Source: Phytophthora quininea
Taxonomy: Eukaryota; Oomycota; Peronosporomycetes; Peronosporales; Peronosporaceae
Direction of reading: 5' to 3'
NCBI GenBank assembly: GCA_011947345.1
Contig: JAAVTG010000164.1
Coordinates: 1 to 56,759, forward strand
DNA length: 56,759 nucleotides
Under the pieces are notes generated by a model. It had not been told where the DNA came from. It saw nothing but the letters and a program-made list of their open reading frames with translations, and did not search any database. This document shows positions 32,389 to 43,230 of the stretch, in pieces. Within the stretch, counting starts at the first letter, position 1. Every line of letters begins with the position of its first letter. The translations under genes were made by a program, and so were the position numbers.

Positions 32389-32396
32389 TCATTTCC
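32389..32396 (+). promoter_or_regulatory. Inr-like element for the oxygenase gene
   Basis: TCATTTCC exactly fits the oomycete initiator TCAYTYY. It lies 9 bases before the ATG at 32406 and just inside the TIR end, supporting this start and a TIR-borne promoter. Confidence 0.45.
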
Positions 32397-32405
32397 CGAT
32401 CGGCG

Positions 32406-33258
32406 ATGGGGCCCAAGCCGTCGCTGCCCCCGTGCGGCTACATTGTCGTGTACCTGGGCCTGGCATCCGAGGTGCTCTCGGCGCTCCAAGATGAAGCCCG
32501 CAGTCGCAACTACACGCCCGTGTTCCAGGAGGTTGGGGGACAGTGACGATCAATTTCGCGAGCAGTCTCGTGTTGTTCGAACCTCGGGGGCTGTAGGAGA
32601 ATTGAAGCGTGCGCTGAAGGCAATTACTGCCTGCCTGGACCCTGGCTGGCTCCCCAGTGTGTTCTCATTCATGCGCTCTCGTCCTGGAGGGCCAGAACAA
32701 GAAAGCCACCAAGACTACCCTACCAGCGTTATTGATGCGGCCAATAGCAAAGGTCGTGTGCCTGCAAGTATGGTTTGCGCTTTGGAGGAGGGGACACAGC
32801 TTCGCGTATTCGACGGCTGCGTTGCGACAAAAGATGATGCAAAGGCTCGCGTGCTGTCAATTCCGGTTGGCTTCTGTGTGATTTTTCGTGGAGACCTCAT
32901 ACATAATGGCATGCCGTACGAGACCACAAACCATCGAATTCATTGCTACTTGTCCTACCGAGGCCTCGCTTGGGAACCCGACATTGTTTCAAGTGTCCTA
33001 CCTCGCCACTACGAGTGTCAGTACTGTGACCTGAAACTAGACCAGTCAAATTTAATGCGGCAGCATCGTCGGTACTGTAAGAAGAATCCCAAGGCTCAAA
33101 AGAACGAAGAAACTCGCCGTGCGCCAACTAAGAGGCAGGGGCCATGGAGTTGCAATATTTGTGGAGACAGCTACGACATTGACAGTTCCTACAGAACGCA
33201 CGTGAGTCGCGGACATAAGCACATTAAGACCGCATTGGGAAAAGGTACGCAATCGTAA
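32406..33258 (+). CDS. Predicted 2OG-Fe(II) oxygenase with C-terminal zinc fingers, MULE-borne (one frameshift)
   Basis: About 283 residues from the ATG at 32406 (MGPKPSLPPCGYIVVYLGLA), after removing one G from the GGGGG run at 32535-32539. The middle has the double-stranded beta-helix oxygenase pattern: H101-Q-D103 (ESHQDYP), a strand LEEGTQLRVFDG, FRGDLIH166NGMPYE and R177 in TTNHRIHCYL, i.e. two His and one Asp for iron and an Arg 11 residues on for 2-oxoglutarate. Two zinc fingers follow: C-x2-C-x12-H-x3-C (YECQYCDLKL) and C-x2-C-x12-H-x4-H (WSCNICGDSY). Their presence suggests a nucleic-acid substrate. It converges on the transposase 67 bases away. The subfamily (AlkB, TET/JBP, PhyH or other) is not clear to me. 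It is not needed for MULE transposition in general, so a regulatory or anti-silencing role is possible. Confidence 0.7.
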
Positions 33259-33325
33259 AATCTTCTGGTTTAAACGGAAAGAATAAATTTTGGCCGCTTT
33301 ACTTTCAATTAGGGAACCTGTTGTT

Positions 33326-35677
33326 CTACCCCCATCGCGCATGTCCCCAGAATCGTGGCGGAATATCGTTTTCGTGATAAATATTCGTTTCTGTCGCCGT
33401 GAAGTTGGAAGGACCGGTCAAAGGAGGCAGCCAGGTAACTACTGTGTCAGAGGATGCTTGTCTAGCTAATCGTGCGGATGGTGGAGTTGCGGGGTGATTT
33501 AAATCGATGCGTTCAAACAGAGCGGGATCGCGTCTTGTGGCATTCGATCGCCGAACTCTGCTGTGTCGATCGACGCGACGGCGCCGCTGTAGTTGCGCCT
33601 GCTGGGTATACGCCGGCTCCTGGATACGGATTGGTAGTGTGTGAGCTAGGTCGCGATTAATCCACCAATGCAACGCGAAATCATGAGGGCTGAGAATTTG
33701 CCGGCCATTTGATTCTGTGAGAGCAATCAACTCGTGTAGACATGGTCGTCCGTGCACCGTCCGAAATACTCCTGTGCATTTTCCTTGGTCAGCTCTCCGG
33801 AAAATAACCATCCGAGCTTCCTCCCACAGCTCGTTCGTTCGTGTGAGTGCCCACACGGTGATGATAAGAGTGACAGCCGCGAATCGATTTCCTTGCAAAA
33901 GGTAAGGAACCCGAGCAGAATTTCTCTCAGCCAGAAGACTCGTATTAGATACAGCTGCTTGCCACCACGGCAGTAGGGAGAGAAACACAGTGAGAATGTC
34001 GCCGTTGCAACCGCGGAGCCATACTTTACACTTTGCGTGGGCTCCTTCGACAAAAGATGTGTCACGGATCCCAAAATGCTGGAACCGGTCGGTCCAGGCG
34101 CGAACGATTCGTGTCTTGTATTTCCACCAGTGCTTATCAAGATAATCAGAGAGAGGTCGATTCAAACTTCGCAGGATAGAGTGCTTGTCCTCGAATTCCT
34201 CTTCCGTTGCTGCATCGACCGCCTCGTAAAAGCTGACATGAATGCATCAGTCTGCCAAGTGTTCTCATACTTTGGTTGGCCCGGAGCTGGGTTTTCAACA
34301 GGTACTTGACCGAGAATTTGTCTTGTTTTACTAAGTACATTCTTGTTCATGTGCCACCGACATACAACAGCCGCCACTTCAGGGAAAACGGCATCAATAG
34401 CGTTCATGGAAGCCAACTCACGGTCGGTAAGAATAAGACACGGCAGTCCAATTCGCATTTCGATGAGGAAGTCTCGCAGTGTTCGCATGGCCCATTCGTA
34501 ATCTTCTTCCCTCTCTCGCGGTAACCAACATTGTGCTACAGGTAAAACAGTGTTAAAACCTGTCAGCGAGATAATATTGAGCAGTGGCAACTTGTACTTG
34601 TTCGTCTTGTACGTGCAATCCATACCAAGAACCTCGGGGTGTCGCCGATACTGTGAGAGTGTGCGAGGATGAGCCCAGAACAAGTACAGGAGTTGGTTGG
34701 ACTCTGGATCAGTTTCCCACCGGTAGTAAAATCCTTCGTCGTTTAACCGAGAAAAGAGGACCTCCACCACTGTTTGAGTTGCTAGTTCACGTCGACGAGT
34801 AGCATTCCTCATGTTGGCGATGTCTTGGGGTATGACAAAGAGCCCGGGTCAGCCTGGAACAAGCTTGCACACACAGCACCTGGGGTTATTCCAACTCTAG
34901 TTTGAGCCTGGACGAGGAGCTCTAGAGATGCTGCAGGCGGAACATCTGTAGCTGCACAAGCTCGTTGTCGATGGCCTGGGTGGACTCGAGCATCCTGCGA
35001 TGGCGGGTGATTATGAAGGCTACTTCCGTTGCGTGTATGCACGATCTTCCAGGGGCCCTTGGGGTGGTCTTTGCAAACCGCTCTTACTATTATCTTCATA
35101 GGGCAACCAATTCGCATGGATCCTCGCATCGGTCGCTGGCGATTATCGTCAGTAAGGTGTTGAGTGCACTTGGGTTTTCCTGCTCGATCGCAGTCAAAAC
35201 CACGTTTCCAAACTTCATTGGGGGCAGCATTCGGGGGAAGGCACGACGTTTCGTGACGTTAAAACCGTGTTCTTTCGTCCATCTGTGCAGAGCGGCGATG
35301 ACTGCTTCCTCGGATTCGTAAGTTGATTGAGGAGGTGGCTCGATGGTATAAAGTTGACTCGTGACGACAGGCAACGGGGCAGTGGAAATATCATTTTCGC
35401 TAGGCAAAGGTAGCGGAGCGAGGTCGAAAGAAGATCCCGCGAGCGTGGAGTCATTGTCAAACAGAGTATTGGAGGCGATGGCACCGCGGGTGGGTAACTC
35501 GTCGAGCCCGGATAAAGAAGTATTCTCCTGTTCAGTGGTCATGTCAGGAAACGGGAGAACCTGAAGCAGGTCGTTCATTGTTATGGCAGTATCATCGCTT
35601 TCATTCCTCGGGATCGAGACGGTGTCAAGGTTGCCATTTGAACCGTTGGGGGCATTGAGAAGAAAGTTGAGGTCCAT
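33326..35677 (-). CDS. MULE transposase, FAR1-like (three frameshifts)
   Basis: The ATG at 35677 opens an acidic Ser/Thr-rich N-terminus. A FAR1/WRKY-GCM1-like DNA-binding segment follows (EEAVIAALHRWTKEHGFNVT, then GCPMKIIVRAV and SSLHNHPPS). The DDE core has Asp in LGMDCTYKTNKYKLPLLNI, Asp in LILTDRELASMNAI with VVCRWHMNKNVL, and a Glu in DTSFVEGAHAKCKVWL. The C-terminus is Arg-rich and ends at 33326. There is no obvious SWIM finger. Single bases are missing near 35160-35175, in CCCGGG at 34843-34848 and in AAAA at 34228-34231. Otherwise the frame is complete, so the element may be autonomous. An Inr-like CTCACTTCT lies about 95 bases upstream. Confidence 0.85.
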
Positions 35678-35882
35678 CGTTTAAGATCGAGTAGGTATGC
35701 CTTTTGATGCGGAGCTTGTGCTTCAGACGTAGAGGTTGAGAGGCTGCGGACTGGAAGGGATGTGGTGAGGTTAGAAGTGAGGTTAGTGTCGTGTTCACAA
35801 CTTGTGCTATTAAAAGTTGTCTTCGTCTTTAGACACTGAGTCTTTGAGAACGAGAAACATTCGAGCTAATTTGAGTCAACAT

Positions 35883-36025
35883 TGTAGCGGACACGCTCTG
35901 TTGAGACGGACACGGCTGGAGCGCACGCTTGTTTTTGTATGAAAATTGCAGCTGCTATTTCTTTTCCTTTTTCGTGCAATGGCTTTCGGCAGAAATGGCC
36001 CTCCTTAGTTTCACCCATTAATATG
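35883..36025 (-). repeat. MULE 2 right TIR and duplication
   Basis: The TIR is 134 bp, one T longer than the left in a T-run, and ends GGCCCTCCTTAGTTTCACCC at 36016. ATTAATATG follows at 36017-36025. Confidence 0.9.
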
Positions 36026-38105
36026 GAAGTGTTGGGCCAAAGGAGGCTTGTGTGTGGAGTGCTAGTCGCATTCCAACGTGATCGTAGCGACCAAACGTCT
36101 CTGTGGTGTGGAGATTTCTCCAAGAAGCGACGGCCAACCGTCGCCTCTGCCATTATCATTTTGCTTCGTATTAAGGCAGTACGCTGTTTGTCCGTCATGC
36201 ACACTATCCAGCTGACTACTTCCTGTTTATGCATTTGATATATTTTGCAGATTCTGATACGGTTCTATTTACTATATAGCATAATTATCAGGGAAATGCA
36301 TATTAGAGCGTCATACCTACTAAAGCCTGCGGTAACGCCGTCGTGGCAAATCGAAAGTGAATCTACAGCATCATACTTTGCTAGTGCAACGTACTACGCA
36401 TTCCCAGCGGTCTGTGGTCTACTACGACTGCGTTTCGGGGTGGTGAGGGCTGCTTCATCATTGAATAGGATACTCCTTCGTCAGGCATGCGCTCTATTAG
36501 GGAGGTGTCAGTAATACTGGCTTCATTAACGTAAAAGGATTATATAAAAACAGAATGTGTTTTGTTAATTTATTATTGGTGTTGTGTTCCATTCGGCGGC
36601 GTATATATCGTATTCAAAATATGAAAATACGTTTGATATGTAATTTATGTGGCTGCTGGAAGGATGACTTAGAATTTGACGGTCTGGGTGAGACAGTTGG
36701 TATTATATCACTTCCTGTGTGTGTAATTCCAACATGATTATTGCGAATTTGTGCACAACTGCATAATATCAATTGTATCGTCGGCGTGCTACTGATAGAA
36801 CCACCTGGGTTCAACATGCTGCGCACGCTTGAAGCCCTGGATTTCACAAGCAAGTAGATTCATGTTCTAAATGCTACCGTATTTATCGCTGAGCACCGCG
36901 GTGTGTACCATACTGTGCATGTGCCCGGATGGAATAAAACGCCGCTATTCGGCCCCATTAGAGGTCAGTCATGCCCGACGCTAAGCGCTGGAACACCTAT
37001 ACGTGTCCATGCTCGCGCTTGACGGGATGTGGGTGTCGCTCACCTTTTATCAGTTTAGCGTTTTATTGGAAAGCGTACACGTGGGTGGAGCATCTCTCAA
37101 GGTTGGCAAATGCCACCGCTCGCTACTACCGCGCTAGCTACATGGTATGCACTCCACCGATTAGACACCTTGCTATGACCACTACCGCGGGCACACTTGG
37201 GAACTGTATTCGCGCCGGCAGGTGGATATTACACATACCGTGCGCATCTCCTGTAGGTTACTGTCTGTACCACGTACATGAATGCCATGTTATGAGGGTG
37301 AACCACCTCTCGATTTGTCGAATGGTACCACTCGCTGTATTGGCACATTAGCTACATGAGACACCCTTACCTGCTAGAAACGTTGTTATTCGCTCTCCGC
37401 GTGGGCGGCGGCACGACGTGGGAACGGTATCTGCGCCATGCTCGTAGACGTAGATCCATGCACGTCACGTTTATATCCTGAAAGCTGCCGCGCCTACTGC
37501 ACGCGCACGCGTTGAGTCGCACCATTTGCAGATAAGTCTGTGTCACCTCTGCGATATCTGCAATTGGTAGGTTGTCCATAACTGTAGACTTCAACGCTGC
37601 CTACGTTGATGCTGTGTTTGGTCGTACTGTCAGCGTTAATATATTCCAACACCCACCAACACGTCTACACGATGCAGATACTGGACACGTGCTGCACGTA
37701 CGCATCGCGAACGAAACGAAACAGCCATGCTATTACCCCGCGGTTTATTCGGTGTTTAAGCGTGTCCTATACAACGGTGCACACGGTTGTTGGCCTCATT
37801 GGAGTGAGAGCGGTTGGAAGTATCGATAACTATACATCAATCTGCATTTGTTAACACGCTGGTGGGAAAAAAACTTTACGTAAAAACGCTACAGGTGTAC
37901 GACCACACACTTCGAAGACATACACAGCTATTGTACACGTACTACCAGCTGCGGTCTCACGAAAGCGTAGCAGTAGTTGGTTGACGGATGGCACCACGAT
38001 AGTTACGCAGGAGGGGCTATCTTTGACGGAGATTACTGCGCCAGTAAAGACTCGTTACAAGTAATGTTTCGCGTGTGGCTAAACGCCGTGCTTCAAGTAT
38101 GCACA
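36026..38105. other. Gene-poor stretch
   Basis: No recognisable coding region. A frame of 126 codons at 36971-37351 has an ATG but no motif. The end (about 37930-38046) resembles 39390-39505 beyond the 1077-bp repeat, with the shared word GACGGAGATTACTGC. This suggests an old tandem duplication interrupted by that repeat. Confidence 0.4.
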
Positions 38106-39182
38106 TGTGGTAAAGCGATTTGCTTGGGAAGCGGGGTCGAGTCGTGAGGCATCGCGATGCGTGGCGAGGATTCGCTCACGGTCATCCCCAACGGAGTTTT
38201 CCTGATTGGCTGGATTTTTAAGTCTGGCGAGGTCTCAATGGTCAGTCGGCGGGAATCACTTTTGTGGATCAACCCACTATGCCCAACGGAAGGCACTGTG
38301 ATTGGTCATTCCCCAGAACATCTGATGACTCGCCGACTTCACCATTGCCAGCGGGCAAAGATCCAGGCGACCTTTCCGGACCTCGGCGACTGTTATGAGC
38401 CTCGGCGCCTGTTGGGAAAGATCGTTGGCTACAGCTGGATCCTCGGTGACTCTTGGGAAGGCTCGGTAGCAACGACCCGACCTCTCCGAAACCTCGGTGA
38501 CCAGTCTGGGAGCTCAGCAATTCTTCGGGGACCTCGGCGGTGGGTTCAGCGAGGTCGCAGTTAGGAAACGGATCATATCTCACTGCATATTTGTGTGGAA
38601 AGTAGGAAAGATAGGATTTACATAAGCCCGAATGGGCACTACATATACACAACAGAATTTCCCTCAAGCATACAAGGGTCAAGTCCGGCAGTGGAATCGT
38701 CTTCGGTACGTTGCGTCTGGGTCCGCCCGTTTGAGCGGGTTATGTCTATCGGTGGGCACGTTTATCCGTGAGGACAGTGCTCACCCCTCAGCCAAGCCAA
38801 GAGTTTGTGGCGAGGTTGAGTGTGTTGAGCGTGACGGCTGAATTGCCAGCGCTTGTGTTCGGGGCCGAGTGTCTCCCCGCTTCTCGAAAGGTCACCACAG
38901 GCTGAGACCTAGGTGGACTCGCAGTTAGCCTTAATTAGCTTTGGATCCTTCTACTGTTGGGCCGGCGAGGTTTGATGCGCTAGTGATCTCGTGCTAATGG
39001 CATGAGTTCACTTGGTAAGTTTGCGTGGACGGATCGGAAGACCAGTCAGACCCGGTGCTAGGGCTGAATCTGGGTCTTCCGATTTGAGCCCCAACTCTCG
39101 TTGACCTTCCTGGTTGACGTTTTGTTGTGAGTGGAGTCTATCCGTACTACCAACGAGTTTTCACGTGGAGTTCTATACCACA
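38106..39182 (+). repeat. 1077-bp LTR-like repeat, right copy
   Basis: Starts TGTGGTAAAG and ends CTATACCACA, with inverted TGTGGTA/TACCACA termini. It is nearly identical to the inverted copy at 13538-14614. The two flank a 23.5-kb stretch with all the young transposons. No target duplication could be found (flanks GCACA and CCACT). Confidence 0.7.
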
Positions 39183-41059
39183 CCACTTACGAAGCGAAAC
39201 AGCAACAGGATCGCCAAGTGGTTACGTAGGTCTCTCTCAACCGCTTCACGTGTGTCTTGGACAACGCTTCGTGGTGTTACGGGTCATGGAAATGGAAGGC
39301 TATCTGCACTAGCTAACGCTTTCGTGTTTGAAAAAGTACACGTATGTGTGATTGAAATCCTAGACGAATGACACTACTCATTTCACATTTGAAGCTACAG
39401 TATATGCACTGTATACCACGTGCTTCTGCGAACGTGACAGTAGTTAGATGTCACGACAGTTATACGCAGAACCTGTTGTCGTTGACGGAGATTACTGCCG
39501 AAGCCCATGCATGGCTATCAATAATATTTTGTATGCACTTGATCTGAGGTACACTTCAATTTCTTCAGTCTTATCTGCATCAGAACATTGTATTCAGTTG
39601 GGACTGACCTCCGTGGCGTGTTGAAGCAGTTATCTCCGCTGTATATTACCGAACGCACTGTCGATTAAAAAATATCATACCAAGATGCAGGTCTACCCCG
39701 AGAAGCAATGAAGGCGCTGGACACAACAGCAGTACATTTGACGTTGCATTTGTCTGAAAACTCCAGTGTTATATTATGGTTAGCTTGACGTGGCGGTGTC
39801 GCGCGTGAGATCGAGAAACGGCACCACGATCATGGTAGACGACTCGGCCATCGGCGAAGACGTTGTGCACATGAAGAACATCGTCCACCGCGAGATCTTT
39901 GCTGCTTACCGGGGCTTCTAATTACCTGCGTCCTCACCAGGTCCCACAACCCCATCTCGCTGCCGAGCGACAGCGAAGGCGGCACTTGCAAGTAGTGGAG
40001 CGAGATGCAAATTGAACGGAATGGGTTGCATTAAACCATGCCCTATCTCCCGTGTAAGCGGGCGACCCCAATTCTAGTCGTCGCGGCGCAATTTGCTCGT
40101 ACGCTGTCCTTCCGTGTGTCTGTCCGCGGCGATACGTACTTTTCCCGCACTTTTGTCTGCATCCTACCTATCGCCATTAAATTACTTTTTGGGTGTGTGG
40201 CGAACAGCCTAGAACGTCATACAACCTACGGTAGCGATTTCGTACTTTAGCGGGAGGTGGTATCAGGTCGAATTTCGAACTCACCTCTCAAGACCAAGCG
40301 GGCGGGCCAAGCGAGCGAGTAGCGATTCCCAGGACGGGCAGCAAGTGGACAGCGGCGGCAGTGTTGCGAACACATCCATCACCGATAAACTGGTCTTATA
40401 AATTCAACCTGTGTTCTTCACTGACGTAGACGTTTACAGATAAAAAAACATTCCGTAAAATAAAATGAAAACACAGTTATTATAAAACTTTAGTGAAGTT
40501 TTGAAGGGTGTATTTTTCGTTTGCAGCAAGAGCTGCTCCTGCAGGTACGTGAGAGTTGTAATGAGTGGTTTGAACTTTTGCTAACTTGTTTCCTCTGCGG
40601 CAGCTCCTGCTTCTGCTTGCACGCTGCAGTGCAAATTCAACTCTAAGCCCTTCTGCCCCACGCTACAAACATGCACACAAGCTACGGATAGCTATTCCTT
40701 CTTTTAGCTTCCTTGGTCCCTGTTGCCGTCGTTCGTCCCAGTCCTGCTTCATCTTTTGCATCTTCCGTTGCCGCAAGCCTTCGCAACTCCCAACGGACTA
40801 GAGCGACCGGTCCGCATCACAACACGCCGCTTTCCGAAGTGCAGCTTTTGCGCACATCTGGCGACGATCCTCGCACACCGTAGTTTTGCCCTCCGGGTTA
40901 ATGCTGATCAGCGCCTTCAACGCCTTCAGTCGCAAGTGGTTCACCGGCTTGTGAACATATCCGCTGATTTTCTGTCACCTGCCACCTACCACAACTGCAC
41001 TGCTCTTCTCTCCACTAACTCGCGCACGTATTAGTAGCGAAGCTCGATGAGCCGAGTCT
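39183..41059. other. Gene-poor stretch with one coding-like fragment
   Basis: Apart from the fragment at 39784-39921, I see no gene. A frame of ~100 codons at 40723-41034 has no motif, and AT-rich DNA lies at 40430-40520. Confidence 0.4.
39784..39921 (+). pseudogene. C-terminal fragment of an unidentified gene
   Basis: A 45-codon frame has strongly GC-rich third positions, unlike its surroundings, and ends in a TAA: SRNGTTIMVDDSAIGEDVVH, then a basic/aromatic end. No start or upstream exon is visible. It looks like a relic of a host gene cut off by rearrangement near the subtelomere. Family not recognised. Confidence 0.35.
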
Positions 41060-42042
41060 TTCTGCTGTAAGACATGCGACTCGCCAACGCCAAAGCTGCT
41101 TGGTTGTCGACGCCCAGCGTAAATTCCAGTCCAAAAGTAGGAAGAATCTAATCAAAACGTTTTCAATTGCACGTCCTTTCTGGATAGCTTCAAAGGAGGC
41201 AACATAGTCAACCTCCCCTGTGCTCTAAGCCACTACGCTCTCTCTACGAGCTGCACCGGTCTGCCATAAACCCTGACCACGTACCCCATGACGCTCTTCC
41301 ACGTGTCAAGACAATTTCCCCAGTCTGCATCACAGAAACCTTCCATTCTCACGGTCGGCGACGCCGCTGGAACTACACAGCCGTTTCTGTAGTAAATGCC
41401 CTGATGTCTCGTTGCGGCAAGGTATTCAGCACACATTTTAGATCTCCACCATCCTAACTGATTGGATTCTTACAAAATCTGCTTTGATACCCAACGCTGT
41501 ATGCTTGATTTGGACTAGTCCCCGTTGCAAGGTACATTAGCGACCCAACTGTAGCACGGTAATCAATGCCTGGTTCCTTGACATTACCATCCGTCTTCTA
41601 TAGCTTCAGATTGGTCTCCATCGGCTATCTACAGCCACGACAACTATTCAAAGCCAAATCTTTTCAGGACTTCATCAGCATACTTGGCCTGGTGGAAAAG
41701 TACTCCATTTTCGTCAGACTCCGCTTGAATACCAAGATAATTTTCAGTTGTGCTTGGTCTTTGAAACCATACTTACTGTCTATTTTGTCCTTGAAAGTCG
41801 CATCGTTCGTCGCACATAAAATATCGTTTATATACACTAGAAGAATCGACGTCATGCCGCACTCGAAGTACGTATACAGGCTCGGCTCTGTTGAGTTCTT
41901 GTGCCAACCTTTTTCAGTCATCCGCTCGCTTAACTCGTCGTTCCATTCCTTTGCAACTCTGATGGAGGCCATACAGCGCTTGTTTCACTTTCCTGACGAA
42001 TCCGTCGTCAAGAGGAAAGCCTGCAATATTCTATACGGAGTG
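41060..42042 (-). pseudogene. Ty1/Copia pol remnant (RT and RNase H)
   Basis: The minus strand carries a decayed Copia RT: YGLHQSCKGMERR-like words, then TSILLVYINDILCATND (about 41790-41845; the catalytic YVDD is altered to YIND), then KYGFKDQAQLKIIL. Further along is the RNase H part GFCDADWGNCLDTWKSVMGYV (41265-41345), typical of Copia. Frames change several times and no LTRs are seen nearby. The remnant ends where the first subtelomeric module begins. One active-site Asp is lost, so it is dead. Confidence 0.8.
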
Positions 42043-43230
42043 TATATATATATATGGTCGGCGCTACATATGTATCGCACTAAAATGACGTCGCGTTATG
42101 GGCTCTATTTTGGGCTTTTGCTGCTGTTTATTCCTGTAGCGCGCTGCTTTTTAGCGCCCAAATGAGTACTACTCGATACACTATTTTCGGTTATCAGACG
42201 ATACTGACGGTAATAGTGATCACAGCATAATGAAACTAAGTGTAACTGGGTTTTCAGTATGGCGAACAGGATGGTGATACTCTGAGCGAGCAGAAACAGG
42301 CGCATCCGCCAATCAGCGATCCGCAACGATACCAACGGCTGTACTCTACTGGTTGGGCTGAAAACTTGGGGAAGTATGTTTTCATATACGGAGAACATGA
42401 TGGTGACAGTCCCATGTGACAGAGACAGGCCCATCACCCAATCAGCGATCGGGAACGATAGCTATGGCCGGAATTACCGGATTGGGATGAAAACGTGGGA
42501 GACGACGTTTTCATATGTGGAGAACACGATGGTGATTGTCTGTGGTAACATAGACAGGCCCATCAGCCAATCAGCGAGTAGCAACGTTATCTACGGTGGC
42601 ACACACCTGCTTCGACTACAACCTTGGAGAATCACGTTGTTGTATATGAGGAGCACGATGGTGACACTGCGAAGTGATAGAGACAGGCCTGTCAAGCAGT
42701 CAACGATCAGTAAGGTTAATTACGGCCGTTTATCCCGTTTGGATGAGAACTTGGGAGACTACGTTTGCGTATGTGGGGAAGAAGATGGTGATAGTTTGCA
42801 GCGACAGAAACTGGTGCATCCGCCAATGAGCGTTCACAGACGCCATTGCAGGCATCGTACGCCCGACGGATTCGAAACAGTGAAGAGATATGTTTCGACG
42901 CAAGGTGAACTTGCTGGCGGGACTCAACGAAGAACGTAATGAAAGTGCGTCCTTGAGTATGTGATTATGAGACAATGGTGTGTAAGGTCGGAATATGCAT
43001 AGCAACTGAATGTGCGTATGTAGGTTTGAATGTTTGTATAGTGCGAGTGTATGCAGCGTATACTTGGAGGGTGGGAAGTCTGTTGTCGAGGGAGAATATG
43101 TGTAGCATAAGCGTGTTGTATCATATATAGATGTGTGTATGGGAACGACAAAAAGGTATGTAGACTAGTTACTGAAACGACGATTAAGGACAGGTAGTGG
43201 AAACAGGTCATGGATGACTATGCGTGCGAG
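42043..43230 (+). repeat. Subtelomeric module M, copy A
   Basis: Begins TATATATATATATGGTCGGC and is joined directly to the Copia remnant. It contains a signal-peptide-like micro-ORF (42085-42165, 26 codons), then a 129-bp tandem satellite (five units; GATGGTGA marks at 42270, 42399, 42528, 42657, 42784), then a G-rich lead-in to the GT array. Related to copies at 48110, 49531 and 53237. Copy A has one satellite unit fewer than the others. Confidence 0.85.

Larger units (their letters stand above)
32247..36016. mobile_element. Young MULE carrying transposase and an oxygenase-zinc-finger gene
   Basis: A 3770-bp element has a perfect 9-bp target duplication ATTAATATG (32238-32246, 36017-36025) and long terminal inverted repeats (32247-32379, 35883-36016) that agree at about 98%. 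It holds two convergent genes: an oxygenase/zinc-finger protein (+) and a FAR1-like MULE transposase (-). Both start close to, and read inward from, a TIR, as in other MULEs where the TIR supplies the promoter. Confidence 0.92.

Noticed and set aside
36971..37351. 126-codon plus-strand frame
   Set aside because: It has an ATG but no motif, no GC-rich third positions and no promoter-like element. Chance is a sufficient explanation.
42250..42920. Regularly spaced repeats that might suggest a CRISPR array
   Set aside because: Units are contiguous 129-bp repeats with no distinct spacers, in a eukaryotic subtelomere. It is a satellite.
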